DNA of 64,000 nt, taken from Erigeron canadensis (Eukaryota; Streptophyta; Magnoliopsida; Asterales; Asteraceae). Positions within the stretch are counted from its first letter, which is position 1. Each line of letters begins with the position of its first letter. A program made the position numbers and the translations under genes. Below, piece after piece: positions 36,945 to 48,273 of the stretch. Below the pieces are notes generated by a model. The model had not been told where the DNA came from and did not search any database. It was given only the letters and a program-made list of their open reading frames with translations. Location of the stretch: positions 26,979,516-27,043,515 of the forward strand of contig NC_057766.1 in NCBI RefSeq assembly GCF_010389155.1, given 5' to 3'.

Positions 36945-38600
36945 CTTGATGTTATTACTCTTTTAAAACGGAGCTATGATTTCTCTTTCAACCGTTTTCA
37001 ACTAACACTTTTTTTCTGCACAGACGATGTCCAAAAACGAGTTTTTAGAAATATCTCCTCAAATTAATTCCACTTAATGTTATTCATCACAATTAACAGC
37101 CCCTACATCTTAACCTCAGTATAAACTACTTAAAATCCATCTAAAATCTATTTCACCAAGTAACAACCCCCAAATTCCCACAATAAATCTTTCAATGGAA
37201 TTCTTTCAATTCAAATCACTAAATTTAAACATACAAGTAAACAATAACATCGTTACAGCCTATTTAAATCAATAACAACATCGTTACAGGCTATTTAAGT
37301 GAATAACATCATCTTTTAATATCAAAAAACAATAAACCCCATTTTTCTTTTTTCGTAAGTTTTTGATTAACGTCCATATTAATACTAGAAAAAAATTAGA
37401 AGAAGATTGCCTTGTATATAATCAGAGCCGGCCCTGGGGTTGGGCCAAGTGAGCGATAGCCCATAGCATCACAATCAAAGGGGCAGAAATCTTGTAGATC
37501 GACGTTTCCTATATTAGGCTCAGTTGGGTTTTATTCTAAGCAAAATTATCTCCGTTCTTGAATACATCGAAAGTAGATCGGTGTTATAAATAATTACTGG
37601 CCTAATTCCAAAAAAAGTTAAGCTTAAAACATTAAGTTTAATTAGTTGCAGTTGTGAATGGAGAAGATGACTTTGAAACACCATTGTGCGTCAGTGCCCC
37701 TTTTTAACTTTCTTTACTCATTTTCTTTTATGTCCTTTGGAATGACTTAATGTTACGTTTAGACCCTTTACATATATATTTATCTTATTATATCTCAAGC
37801 TCAAATAAGACATACAAGTTAGTATTATCGAGAAGGTCAAAAGAAATTTGATACTTGAAAATTATATTTTGTTCCATTTGTTATTAAGCCGCTGACTATT
37901 TAAATGAAGCATTTTAATTTTTTTTTAATAAATTCATTGAAAAATAATTTTTTTTTACATTTTTACTCGATTTAACTTTCAACCATGTATTTAACTCTTC
38001 TTTTGTTTTTAAAATAATAATATATGTTATGCATAAAATAAAAAAGTAGCATTTTGTTACTTTATTATTTGGTTTTTATATTATAAAATTGCTTTAGAGC
38101 AAATTAAAAGTGTAAGGTAGACATCATTGATCATTTTAAATGACTCGTAATGCAAAACTACTTTTAATTCGGATTTTACATTTGCAACTTATAACTTTGT
38201 AAGATACGTATAAATGAGTCTCCTAACTTGGTAATGTTATAAATTAACCTTTTATATTGGTTGTTTGCCTACCAAAACTTTGGTAAGGGCAAATTTTAAG
38301 TGTATTGTCTTGAGCATCAGAAAACCCAGGTCCAATACTGTATATAATTATAGGATATTAAACACTTTAACACTTGGAGTTTTTTGCTTATATCAGATGT
38401 TGGCTTGATTTCCTTCTCCTCCTTCCTTCACCATACACACTACACACTTTCTTCTTTTCTTTCTTTTTCAGAGAATCCCCTTTTTTTTATTTCTATATGT
38501 TAAAATCTGAAATTTATTAAATTTGGAAATATGTACACATAAGCCCCTCATGTTTCATCCATTCCAATATAACCACAAAACTTTTAGAGTTACCGCAAAC
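36945..38600 (-). other. TNL 5' flank without its gene, split by a hAT element
   Basis: The flank is collinear with 23.2-24.0 kb and 17.2-17.8 kb but no TIR exon follows on its downstream side. It is interrupted at 37423-38340. Confidence 0.75.
37423..38340. mobile_element. hAT-type non-autonomous element with 8-bp TSD
   Basis: The 918-bp insert starts CAGAGCCGGCCCTGGG and ends CCCAGGTCCAATACTG (imperfect inverted ends) and is flanked by perfect TATATAAT duplications (37415-37422 and 38341-38348). The corresponding site at about 23765 lacks the insert. It has no long open frame. Confidence 0.85.
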
Positions 38601-38619
38601 ATGGCTTTATGGCTTTATG

Positions 38620-38773
38620 CTACCGCAAACATGAAGCTAAGTGGAACGTGAAGAGTAGTTTGGCTTGGAGTCGAATCTTTGGTGACAAGAAACTACACAA
38701 AAAGTATGTAGAAAACTTTATAAAGTATTTGGAAAAGCAAAGGTGTTATGCGGGTATTTATCATCGTGTGTGA
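38620..38773 (+). pseudogene. UGT91-like fragment with internal deletion
   Basis: The first part, taccgcaaacatgaagctaa (YRKHEAKW), joins directly to ttggcttggagtcgaatctt (AWSRIFGDKKLHKKYVENFIKY), ending in RV and the UGT stop TGA at 38771. About 250 codons, including the donor-binding box, are deleted. It lies between the complete TNL's 3' end at 39.18 kb and TNL 5'-flank sequence. Confidence 0.9.
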
Positions 38774-39180
38774 ATTGTAGATGTTTTATATATTTATTAA
38801 ATACTGTATATAACATGGTTTAAGCTATATGAAATGCCGACATACTTTTTAGTTTGTATACAATTGTTTCATGTTATATACCCACCCAACTTTCATATCT
38901 TGTATGGTATTTATGACCGGAATTCAGCAAAAATCCGGTAATGCGTAACATTTCATCATCTGTTCTCGCAACTGTGTACAAACCAAAAAGTTTGATATCT
39001 TAGACCTTAAACAGTATAAAATATAATATATTTTCATTATCATATCACATATAATCATTTTCAAATGAACCAATTATAATATATTTACTTTCAATCTCTT
39101 ACATGAGAAACAGAACAGAGAATCAAATCAAAGGAGATAATTATCCTTCAAAATCGAGTGGTAGGAGAACCCAAATGAGT

Positions 39181-42100
39181 TCATGGACCCCACTTGCCAA
39201 GAGAAATCTCTAAAGCATATGCCGAGTCATGTAGAATCATGAACTTAGGTTTATAATCTGAAAGTTCAGAAGAATTTGTTAATGTTTCTCTTAGACGACC
39301 ATCTCTGATATTCCTGGAAACGAGCCTAACGCCAAACCCGCTACAAAATTTGTACCTATCTTCATCAATGGAAAAGGAAAGGGTGTTGTATGTATGATCC
39401 CACCAAGAAGTGTGTTTCAAAGAACTAAATGTAATATACCCCACCCATGTAAAAGTATCTTGCATACCTTCCTCCCAAACCCCATCGTTTTCTCGAGAAT
39501 CCATACCCTCGCTCATTGGTTGTCTCATACTTATCTTTACAGGTTCGTGGCGGTATCCACGTGTGAAAACAGCACATATTAGGAATCCGCAAAAGTCGTC
39601 AGACCAGTTATTTGGAAGTTGCAATGTACATCTAATTCCATAACAAAGACGGGGTATAAACCCCTTTGGAATCTCAACGCCTCGCAGTTCAAGAAGCATA
39701 GAGTGATCTTCAATAGCATTTTCCTAATTAATGAAAAACATTTTTACTAATTTATAACATTATCATAAGAATTTTCTATATATAGAGAGATCAATAAAAG
39801 TAAAAAATCAGAAAGAGATCTACCTGAAGCATGAATTCTAGTAGTCTGTCACCATCATTTACAACACTCCCGTACATTAGTGAGACTAGACGTAACCTTT
39901 TACATTCTTTGTAGCAATCTCCAAAAGTTGTAACCGATTTGCAATAGCCTGCTCGGAGAATAGCTAAACTCGATGGGAGCTTGGGCAATTCTACAAGCCG
40001 TGTGCATTCCATCAAGTTGAGGAGTTTGAGCTGAGTAAGTCGTGAGAGGCTGAAATCTATCCGTGTAAATTCATTCCTGCTTAGATAAAGCTCTTGTAAG
40101 TTGGATAACTCACCAATATCTGATGGAATTTCTCCATCTCTGAAATCTAAATCACTGAGATCCAACTTTCTTAAGCTACGTGGAAAGTGATGGAACATCA
40201 ACATACTAATCCTACAAAAATGACGACATTTGAACACACTTAGATGTTTTAAGGCATCCAAGTTGAATTCAATGCTCTTTAGTTCAGAACAACCACACAC
40301 TTTCAATGAAATAAGGTTGGTACAACATTCTCCAATTGATGAAGGTAGAACTTCAATCCCAATCCCTTCCAAAGACAACTTCACTAAGCTTTCCATGTTT
40401 GCTTGGATCTTTGGGAACTCAGAAATCGCAGGACACTCCTTTATTTTGAGAGTTTTGAGTTTTCCCATTTGGACAATTGTTGGAAACAGACGAAGCCTGT
40501 TACACTGTGATACTTGTATGTATTCAATACTTGTATGATTTCCAAGTGATGGGTGGATCTCTTCTAACTTGAAACTGTCATGAAGAATAAATGTTTGAAG
40601 ACAAGGTAGTCCCTTGAAGTCTGGTGTGCTGAGCAGGTTTTTCATCATACGGAGTACAAGCACTTTCAAATGAGGTAAATGCTACAAATTAATACACATA
40701 TAAATTACAGTTAGTATTATACAAAAATGGCATAAATGAATACTTTACATCTCCTAGACATACTTGCGGTAAAGAATCACAAAAGAAGCAGACTGAGGCT
40801 CAATCATTGAGCATAGGAAGCCAGAACACCATGAAAAGACACATTAAGATGATAAGATCCCAAACCATTTTTACCTTTTCCTAGATTCTTACTATTAGTA
40901 TGGCCCATATTTTTAAGTTGCTTGCTGGTGATTTGTACAAATATCGTATAATGGAGAAGAGTATGACTGTCATGGAGGCATGGACAGGTATCAGCATGTG
41001 GCATCTCCACCCCTTGCTTTTAGGAACTTTTGCCATGGGGAATTGGCAAAAGAAATAGGCATAGTGATGCCGATGTAACAAAAATGGGCATAGGCATGTG
41101 GCATCATTTATCAGAGGGTCCACCATGTTTTGGAAAGGGAATTAATTACATCAAGGTGACACACGGCAACTATTACTATTGGGCAGCCTATGCCTGAGAA
41201 AGATCTGGTTATGCTAGTCGTTGCACGTCCTTGTGAGGAATACAATGGAGTCAAACAAGGCTTCCTTGGTAGACAATTCACGGCTGTTTTCACTGAACAT
41301 CCTAGTCCCCTTGCCGACCATGACTTTGTAATTCATAAACCAGACAATGACATCCCACCCGTTCAGGCTTTCACGGCTGCCACAAGAGACAGCTCGTCTT
41401 ATGTTCCATATGAATTTATGACATGGTCCAAGCTATTCACCGACTAATGGCCAAGCTTGGCTATCAATTGTAACTCATGAGATTCATGGGCAGCACCCCA
41501 GCCTTCTGAACGCGTCTGGGCAGTCCCACTACAGCCGTGGCGGCTCTTGTTCCCGTGGGCGGTCGTGGACACATCAAACTACAACCGCAATCAAGGGGGA
41601 TCTAACCGCATTCAAAGTCTGTTTAGTTGGGTTTCTAACCAAAACACCGTGATGGAACTTGTAACAGGTGCAGGGTTGCACACATGACATATCAAAAATA
41701 TGGACTCGTGTACCTTCTGGACACAACTGTCTGCTAATTATGTGGACCTTTGCTCGCAGAAGTCGTCTACCTCTTGGCTTTCAGACACGGGTTCCAATAG
41801 CCATGTTGCACCGAATGTGTCAGGCTTTGGTTTCGACTCTACCGAGCCTTATAATGGTAATGATAATTTACATGTTGGTAGTGGTAAGGCCCTCCCCATT
41901 TTACATATTAGTTCCTCACAAATTTACTCCTCTAACAAAACTTTTTACCTAAACAACATTCTTAATGTACACATCTTCTCTTTGTACAAAAATTTTGTCA
42001 AGTAATCATGTTTATTTTGAATTTCATGCAACTTATATTTCCTGTAAAGCACAAGTCTACACACATTACCCTACTCACGAGTCCAAATAACGGTGGACTT

Positions 42101-45100
42101 TACTCAAAATGACTTCCAATGAATCATTCAATTTCCATAGGTTTTTTTTTCCATAACTCGTGTTACAACCACCATTTCACATCAACGATTGGGACATTCA
42201 CATTCCTAACTATTCAAGATTGTGCTTTCTGTTGGGGAAAATACAGAAAACGAACAATACTTGGATGTTCTAAAAGGCGTGTATAACACTTTCAGATCAA
42301 ATCTATTTGGTGGTTCACCCCAAATGAATTGATCGGATACAATTCAGAGGATTAAAGAACGAAAGTGTGTGTTTTTGTGAGAGTTTCGAACCAAGAGAGA
42401 AACCAATATCCAGGGAATATGCATATATCGACATAGGGCTTGGAAACTACCTTTAGGCAGTTTTCAACTTACAATTGCCAAATTTAGTCCTTCAGGAATT
42501 AAAAATTATAAATCCGGAAGTGAACTTTGTAATACAGCTCGACCCAGCGAGCCCCTTGGACCCCGCTACCAGGGGCAGCGCCCCTGAACCCCGTTATTAG
42601 GCTTCTCCCCTAAAATCATAATAAATTCAAATAAGCTTGCACCCCGCACCATCAGACTTACAAGATATTTATTATGATTTATATTGGTCATTAATTAATC
42701 CAATTACACCAAAATATCCAACACTTTTTAAATATGAGTTACCTATAGAACTTTGATTCGCATTGTAATATCAATTCGGTTGGAAAATCTTCCAAACTTA
42801 ATTCAATGTTTTCTGATTATATAAGGACTCGTGTTTTGGACGTAATTTTGTGATGTTTGAGGGGCCCCTCCTGTGACCTTGTTTGATGGTCATAACCATT
42901 TCCTATTGCTTGTTGACCGTCTTTCAAAATTTATATGGTGGTTTCCGTTAAAACGATAATCTGAAGTATTTGCAAAACTTTGGAAACCTTTTATCCTCTT
43001 TTACCTCCATTGGCATTATTCTTTGTCTCTATTTCCCTCACACTAGTGAACAAAACGGTGTAATGGAGAGACATCACCCTTACGTTGTTAAATCAGGTTT
43101 AACAATAATATCACAATCTATTTTTCCCCATTGGTTTGGCATTATGCCTTTAAAATTATAGTCAACCTAATCAATCGAATGCCCTCTCGTGCCAATTCCA
43201 CCATTTCTCATTTCAAACACTTATTAAAACACAAATCTGATTTCTCTTTTTCTTTCGGTTCTCAATGCTTTCCTCATCCCCGTCCTTATAATCCACATAA
43301 AATGCTTATTCAATATACATTGTGTATATTCCTCGGGTACATCACCTCTCATCATCGATATCCGTGTTTTGACGACGCATTATGTTGCGCGTCATGTACG
43401 GCTTGAGGAAACCACTTTTCCCTTTTCTAATCCACTTGCCGACAAGTCAACTCAACCATCTCCTAACCCTTATATTTCCTCTTACCCCAAAGATTCCATT
43501 GTTCTTCACAATAAAGTGCAATCTTCAACTACCACAATATCCCAACCAACCCGTAGCCTCTCCCGTCAGTCTAATACAAATCCTACATCTGCTCCCACCT
43601 TTGACCAATGCAAATAGTCCACCGTCGACCGCACCACACCTCAAACTATCACTTATCCACCCCTTCAATAAATCAAACCAGCCGACATCCCATCTTCATA
43701 CGCCTCCTCCACAATCATCTCCCTCATGAAAAATGGAATATTAAAGATTCCATTTCCTTTGAAAGCAAATATAGCCTCAACCAATCCATCCACCCATTAC
43801 CAATGAAGCTTAAGGCCCACATTGAAACACTTAAATGATGCTTGTTTAGATCATGTAGGAATTAAATGGAGGTATTTACTATTTAGCCGGCATGAACAAC
43901 CTTACAAGGAGGTCGTTATAGGTATCTAATGTGGTAACGGGCAGGGTTCCTCCTTAACCTTTTAATATTTAGTAGCCTAACTGGATTCAATTACGAAAAG
44001 ATTTTGCAATATGCATGGAAGTGTAGTAAAATAGTATATAATTATAAAAAATAACTTGATATCTAATCAAATATTCATATTCTCTCTAAAACTTCATTGG
44101 ATACTTATATAATCAGCTCACTTGATCTCTAAACTGCTAAGGAAACAACTTTTTGGTTCAGAATTGCCAAACTTAGATATTAAATATATAACAAGATGCG
44201 TAACTCGCTTGTTGTCTTACATAGTCTAGCTAAATGTTTCTAAATGGTGTAGATTGACGGGGACACCCTTGACCCCAATTAACCTTTTTGACATCGGTCA
44301 TTGTGAACGTATGTAACTCCCTCGACACGGTGGGGCACCCTGGAAGCAAGTCTTGAACCCAAGACCTCTTATTCCCAAAAGTCCCTCAAGTGGGCTCAAG
44401 TATTTTGCGGATGTGGTTACCACATAAGCTATGCTCAATTGTTATATAGTTGAATTGTTAAACTACACCAATGTTAGATCTAACAAGTTGGGGGTTCTAT
44501 TTATACATCTAAGATATAGTGTTACAGCTGCCAAAATGAGACAAGGCTTAATGATCCAAATATGTACTCCCTTCGCCTTAAACTATATGTATCTCCATCC
44601 ATATGTAGACGTAAAGAATAACTTTCAGACAACACAAAATGGTATATTGGACAATTATTAAGGAAGGGAGTATATGTTAAAGAAGTGAACTATTAAGTTA
44701 CCTTGTAACCCATCCAAAGTTCTTTTTGCAAACTGCAATCCAATTTTATAACAACCAGCTTCACCGGTTGAAAACTGTCCGGAAATGGACTTGTAGGATA
44801 GTTCCACCAATGAATATACTTTAAATCATTTGAAAGAAAACTAGGCCCTCCATCAAACTTGTCATCCATTATATTCACCTTAAGCCACCTTAGTCGTTTC
44901 ATGTTTGAAACAATCATACACAAGCATGATGAATGATCATGGTCATGATCATAGTCATGATCACAAATATATTCTATTGCTTCAATTTTGTCATTTTCCT
45001 GTAATAATAAAGGGAAAAAATGTGCGCGCTTAGTTAGAATATATCTTTAAAAAATTACATGTTTGCAGTATTCAGTGCACATATAATATATAGTTTAAAA

Positions 45101-46971
45101 GACTAGTAAGCTTAGTACTATACCATTATTGTGCCACGAGAACACATGTTACTGATTTCTTCATGTTTCCAAACTCTGCTATGTTTTTCAGGATTGTCAG
45201 GATTTTCACTTCTGACAATGAAGTGTCCCATTTCTTGAATTAGATCGTGCATATCAAGCATACCATTCCTACCAATAGTTACGAGAGCTTTTTCTCTTAA
45301 AATCTTTATACCTATACAAGGGTGATACCCAAATGCTTCAAGCATCTCCATTGCATATTTGGTGGTATAAAACCTGAAAAAACATGCAATGTCCAAGAAT
45401 AACTCTTTTTCCACAATGTCAAGTCCATCATAGCTAATTTTGAGCGTCTCCACAATTTCCTTTTGGGGAATGTCTTTCAATCTATCCAATGCGCTCATCC
45501 ACTCCGTCTCATCTTTGTCACATAGAAAACTACCTAAAACTCTAACGGCTAATGGAAGCCCGGAAGCATAGGAAACCACACGCAATGAGAGCTTCTCATA
45601 ACCTTTTACTAGGTTATTTTCATTATATGCATGTATTTTGAAAAGCTGACTAGCCTCATCATCTGATAATAATCTCACAGGACAAACCTGGTTAACCTTG
45701 TGGGCTCTTAGCAAATGCTCATCTCTAGTTGTGATTATTATTCGACTCCCACCTCCAAACCATTTATGTGATCCAGCTAATGTTTGTAATTGCTCGAGTT
45801 TATCAACATCATCAAGGAATATCAACACTTTTCTACGACATAACATAGTTTTTATCTTGTTTTTTCCTTCTATAATACTGGATACTACCACCTTTATATT
45901 TAAAATAGATGATAAAATGTCTTCTTGCAATTTTTTTAAACCATTTTTTATTGAATCCTCTCGAATATTTTCCACAATGCAGCTACCCTCAAACTTATGA
46001 GAGATTTCCGTATAAACAGAATTTGCAAGAGTAGTCTTGCCACTGCCACCAACCCCCCATATTCCAACCATCTGTACATCACCTAAACCCATCTCTAATT
46101 GTGCTATTATTTCTTGCAATCTAGTCCTCATTCCAACAAGCTGCCCATCATCAATATTTGGATTAGAGGGAAACAGTCTATCAAAAATCTTATCTGCGAT
46201 TTCTTTTATGACTTTTGATTCATGCCTGCACATTGGATATACATATGCATAATTAGCGTCTACTCACATTCACAAAGTATAATCCCTACATATGGCGGAG
46301 ATCTGTACACAATTCTTAGACTTGTTAATAAAATATAATCCCTACATATAATAATTGTCATAAATTCTCGCTAGAAACATTATTGGCTAATGGAATTCTA
46401 CAAACTAATTCATATTGAAAACATATATGGCTGTCTAGCTAAACACCTCAAACATATATAAGAAACTTATAGAAGAAAGTTACCCGTTAGCAACGTTTTT
46501 GGGTTCCCATCCAGAAAGGTTACATGCATCAACAAGTGCTTTTCTCCATGATTCAATTTTACTGATGTTGTTTGCCTTTTGCTTAGCAAATCCATTTCCA
46601 AAATCTCCCTTTTGATTTTCTACTTCAGATGGGTCCACGTCATAGAATACGGGCATAACAATGAGCCCGGTCTCATGTATGCATTTCATGATATACTCAA
46701 GTTCATCCAAGCACCAAGAAGAATCCGCATAGTTTTTGGAGAATATTATAACAGCTATACGTGATTGTTTGATAGCCTTTAAGAGGGATGGACCGATGGA
46801 TACACCCCGGGGAAGTGTTTCATCATCTTTATATGTGTGGATTAGTCGTTGTACAAGGGCGGAATAGAGATGATCTACAAAGGTCTTGCGGGTATCTTCT
46901 CCTCTAAAGCTTAGAAATACATCATAAGAAGCGGGCGCCAAAGATTGAGAATATGACAATGCAGATGCCAT
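39181..46971 (-). CDS. Intact TIR-NB-ARC-LRR disease-resistance protein
   Basis: Five exons with GT-AG borders: 46971-46484 (TIR), 46225-45124 (NB-ARC), 44998-44702, 40681-39824 (LRR), 39723-39181 (C-terminal, stop TGA). Lengths of 488 + 1102 + 297 + 858 + 543 bp give 1095 residues with no stop. TIR: DVFLSFRGEDTRKTF at 17-31, putative NADase Glu90 in WCLDEL. NB-ARC: P-loop GVGGSGKTT near 220-228, kinase-2 KVLIFLDD near 295-302, GGGSRIIITTR near 320-330, GLPL near 385-388, MHD at 488-490. LRRs include SNLQELYLSRNEF and PSSLAIL. The last exon has a C-JID-like beta domain (CTLQLPNNWSDDFCGFL, VGYITFSSL, GFGVRLVSRN) thought to contact ligands in TNLs. Exon 3 holds an unusual DHDYDHDHDH run. Intron 3 (4.0 kb) contains copia and a solo LTR. 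Likely a cytoplasmic or nuclear immune receptor; its pathogen is unknown. Confidence 0.95.
41160..43860 (+). mobile_element. Broken copia retrotransposon in TNL intron 3
   Basis: In the plus strand (antisense to the TNL) there are a Gly/Arg-rich gag tail near 41490-41570, a protease motif WLSDTGSNSHVAP near 41775-41810, a pre-integrase block (YLNNILNVH), and integrase HTSEQNGVMERHHPYVVKSG near 43040-43110, then LINRMPS and CIFLGYITSHHRYPCFD. Stops and shifts are frequent and reverse transcriptase was not found. A solo LTR is nested at 42230-42723. Confidence 0.85.
42230..42723. mobile_element. Solo LTR nested in the copia remnant
   Basis: The 494-bp sequence starts TGTTGGGG and ends TATCCAACA, giving TGTTGG/CCAACA inverted tips, and is flanked by CTTTC / CTTTT (4 of 5 match). 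It interrupts the copia frame after LGHSHSQLF. A GC-rich patch lies near 42540-42600. Confidence 0.75.
44240..44440 (-). mobile_element. tRNA-derived SINE
   Basis: On the minus strand, tagcttatgtggtaaccaca resembles a pol III A box, and tcttgggttcaagacttgct about 50 bp later resembles a B box. It lies in intron 3 of the intact TNL, in the same orientation as the gene. Confidence 0.55.
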
Positions 46972-47720
46972 TGAAAGGTTTGGAATTTGTAGAGTTCTTT
47001 TCTTTTTTCTCTAACTCGTGACTGAAATAGTATATATTGAACGTTAAAAACCCTGTGATTTATCTACAAACATATATAAATTAAGATTGTTAAGATTATA
47101 TATCTATGAAGACTAACATGCAAAGTCAATGTCACTCTTTCTTCTTGATTCTAGCTAAAAATTTCGGCCATAAAAATCGGAGCTATTATATGTGTTTTAC
47201 GATCGACCGTTCTAAAATGGCAGTTTTTCTGCACTAAGGCTATCCAAAAAACGTGTGTTAACAAACATCTCCTCAAATCAACTCCGTACATTATTCAATA
47301 TTCACAACCTACATCTTTTTGACATGCTTAAGCTCAATTCAAATAACTTTTAAGTCATCCATTTTATCATAAAAATCTTAACTCTATTTTTAATAACTCA
47401 AACAAAAATGTAACATATATTTCATGAACTCAACATCGTCTTTTAATATCAAAATCACTAACCACTTGCCCTTTTCTATAAGCTTTACGAGTAATAATAA
47501 TATAATATATAATACTAAAGAAAAGGAGATTACCTTCTATCAATGTTGGGATGATTTCCTTCTCCTCCTCTTGAAGTCTTTCACCACCACACATAATTAA
47601 CACACTACAATAGTACAATTATAAGATAGATTCTCCTGTTCATTTAAGAATAGAATATGTACACATAACCCCCTTCATGTTTCATGCATTCAAATATAAC
47701 CACAAAACTTCTACAGTTTC
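46972..47720 (-). promoter_or_regulatory. 5' flank of the intact TNL
   Basis: This flank is homologous to those of the other copies, ending with the cacataacccccttcatgtt block near 47660. A 513-bp hAT element lies just beyond it. Confidence 0.55.
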
Positions 47721-47752
47721 AACTCACCTTTAGAATATATTGGATTAAGGAC

Positions 47753-48265
47753 CTATGATGCACCGAAACTCCAAACAAGTCGGCGTACCCGTTTCGGAAA
47801 CTCCAAGGGAACGGAAACTCGTACGAAACATTTCCTTGAAGTTTCCATGTATACCGAAACGTTTTCGTGAAGCTTCCATACCATATCTAATTAATATTAG
47901 GGTTTCAATGAGTCTTTTCTATTACAAAAATGAATGCCATCTTGCTACTATGCATACCCTCAAACACAAACCAACTACATTATACCATTGTGATCACCAC
48001 TAGGCTTTTTCTATTCAAAAATTGATTAGTAAAAATTTAATCCGTGATCATTGGTCACCATCAAACATATATTATAAAATTATACATATATAATTATACA
48101 TAATTTCTCAAGTCTCAAGGCTCTCTCTATATAAAATCAAAATATTTATATTTATTTAGTGGCGTATCTTTGCCGTACCCATATCCTAATTTTTTTAGTT
48201 TTGTCGTTCCCCACTTTCATATCGTTCCCGCGTCCTTTTACCGTATCCGTTTCGGTGCTACACAG
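47753..48265. mobile_element. hAT-type element with perfect 8-bp TSD
   Basis: TTAAGGAC flanks both sides (47745-47752 and 48266-48273). Inverted ends are CTATGATGCACCGAAAC and, on the other strand, CTGTGTAGCACCGAAAC. The 513-bp body has no transposase. Confidence 0.88.
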
Positions 48266-48273
48266 TTAAGGAC

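Noticed and set aside
43369..43838. Three overlapping Ser/Pro/Thr-rich frames
   Set aside because: Shadows and linker of a frameshifted copia integrase; each is short and they conflict with one another.
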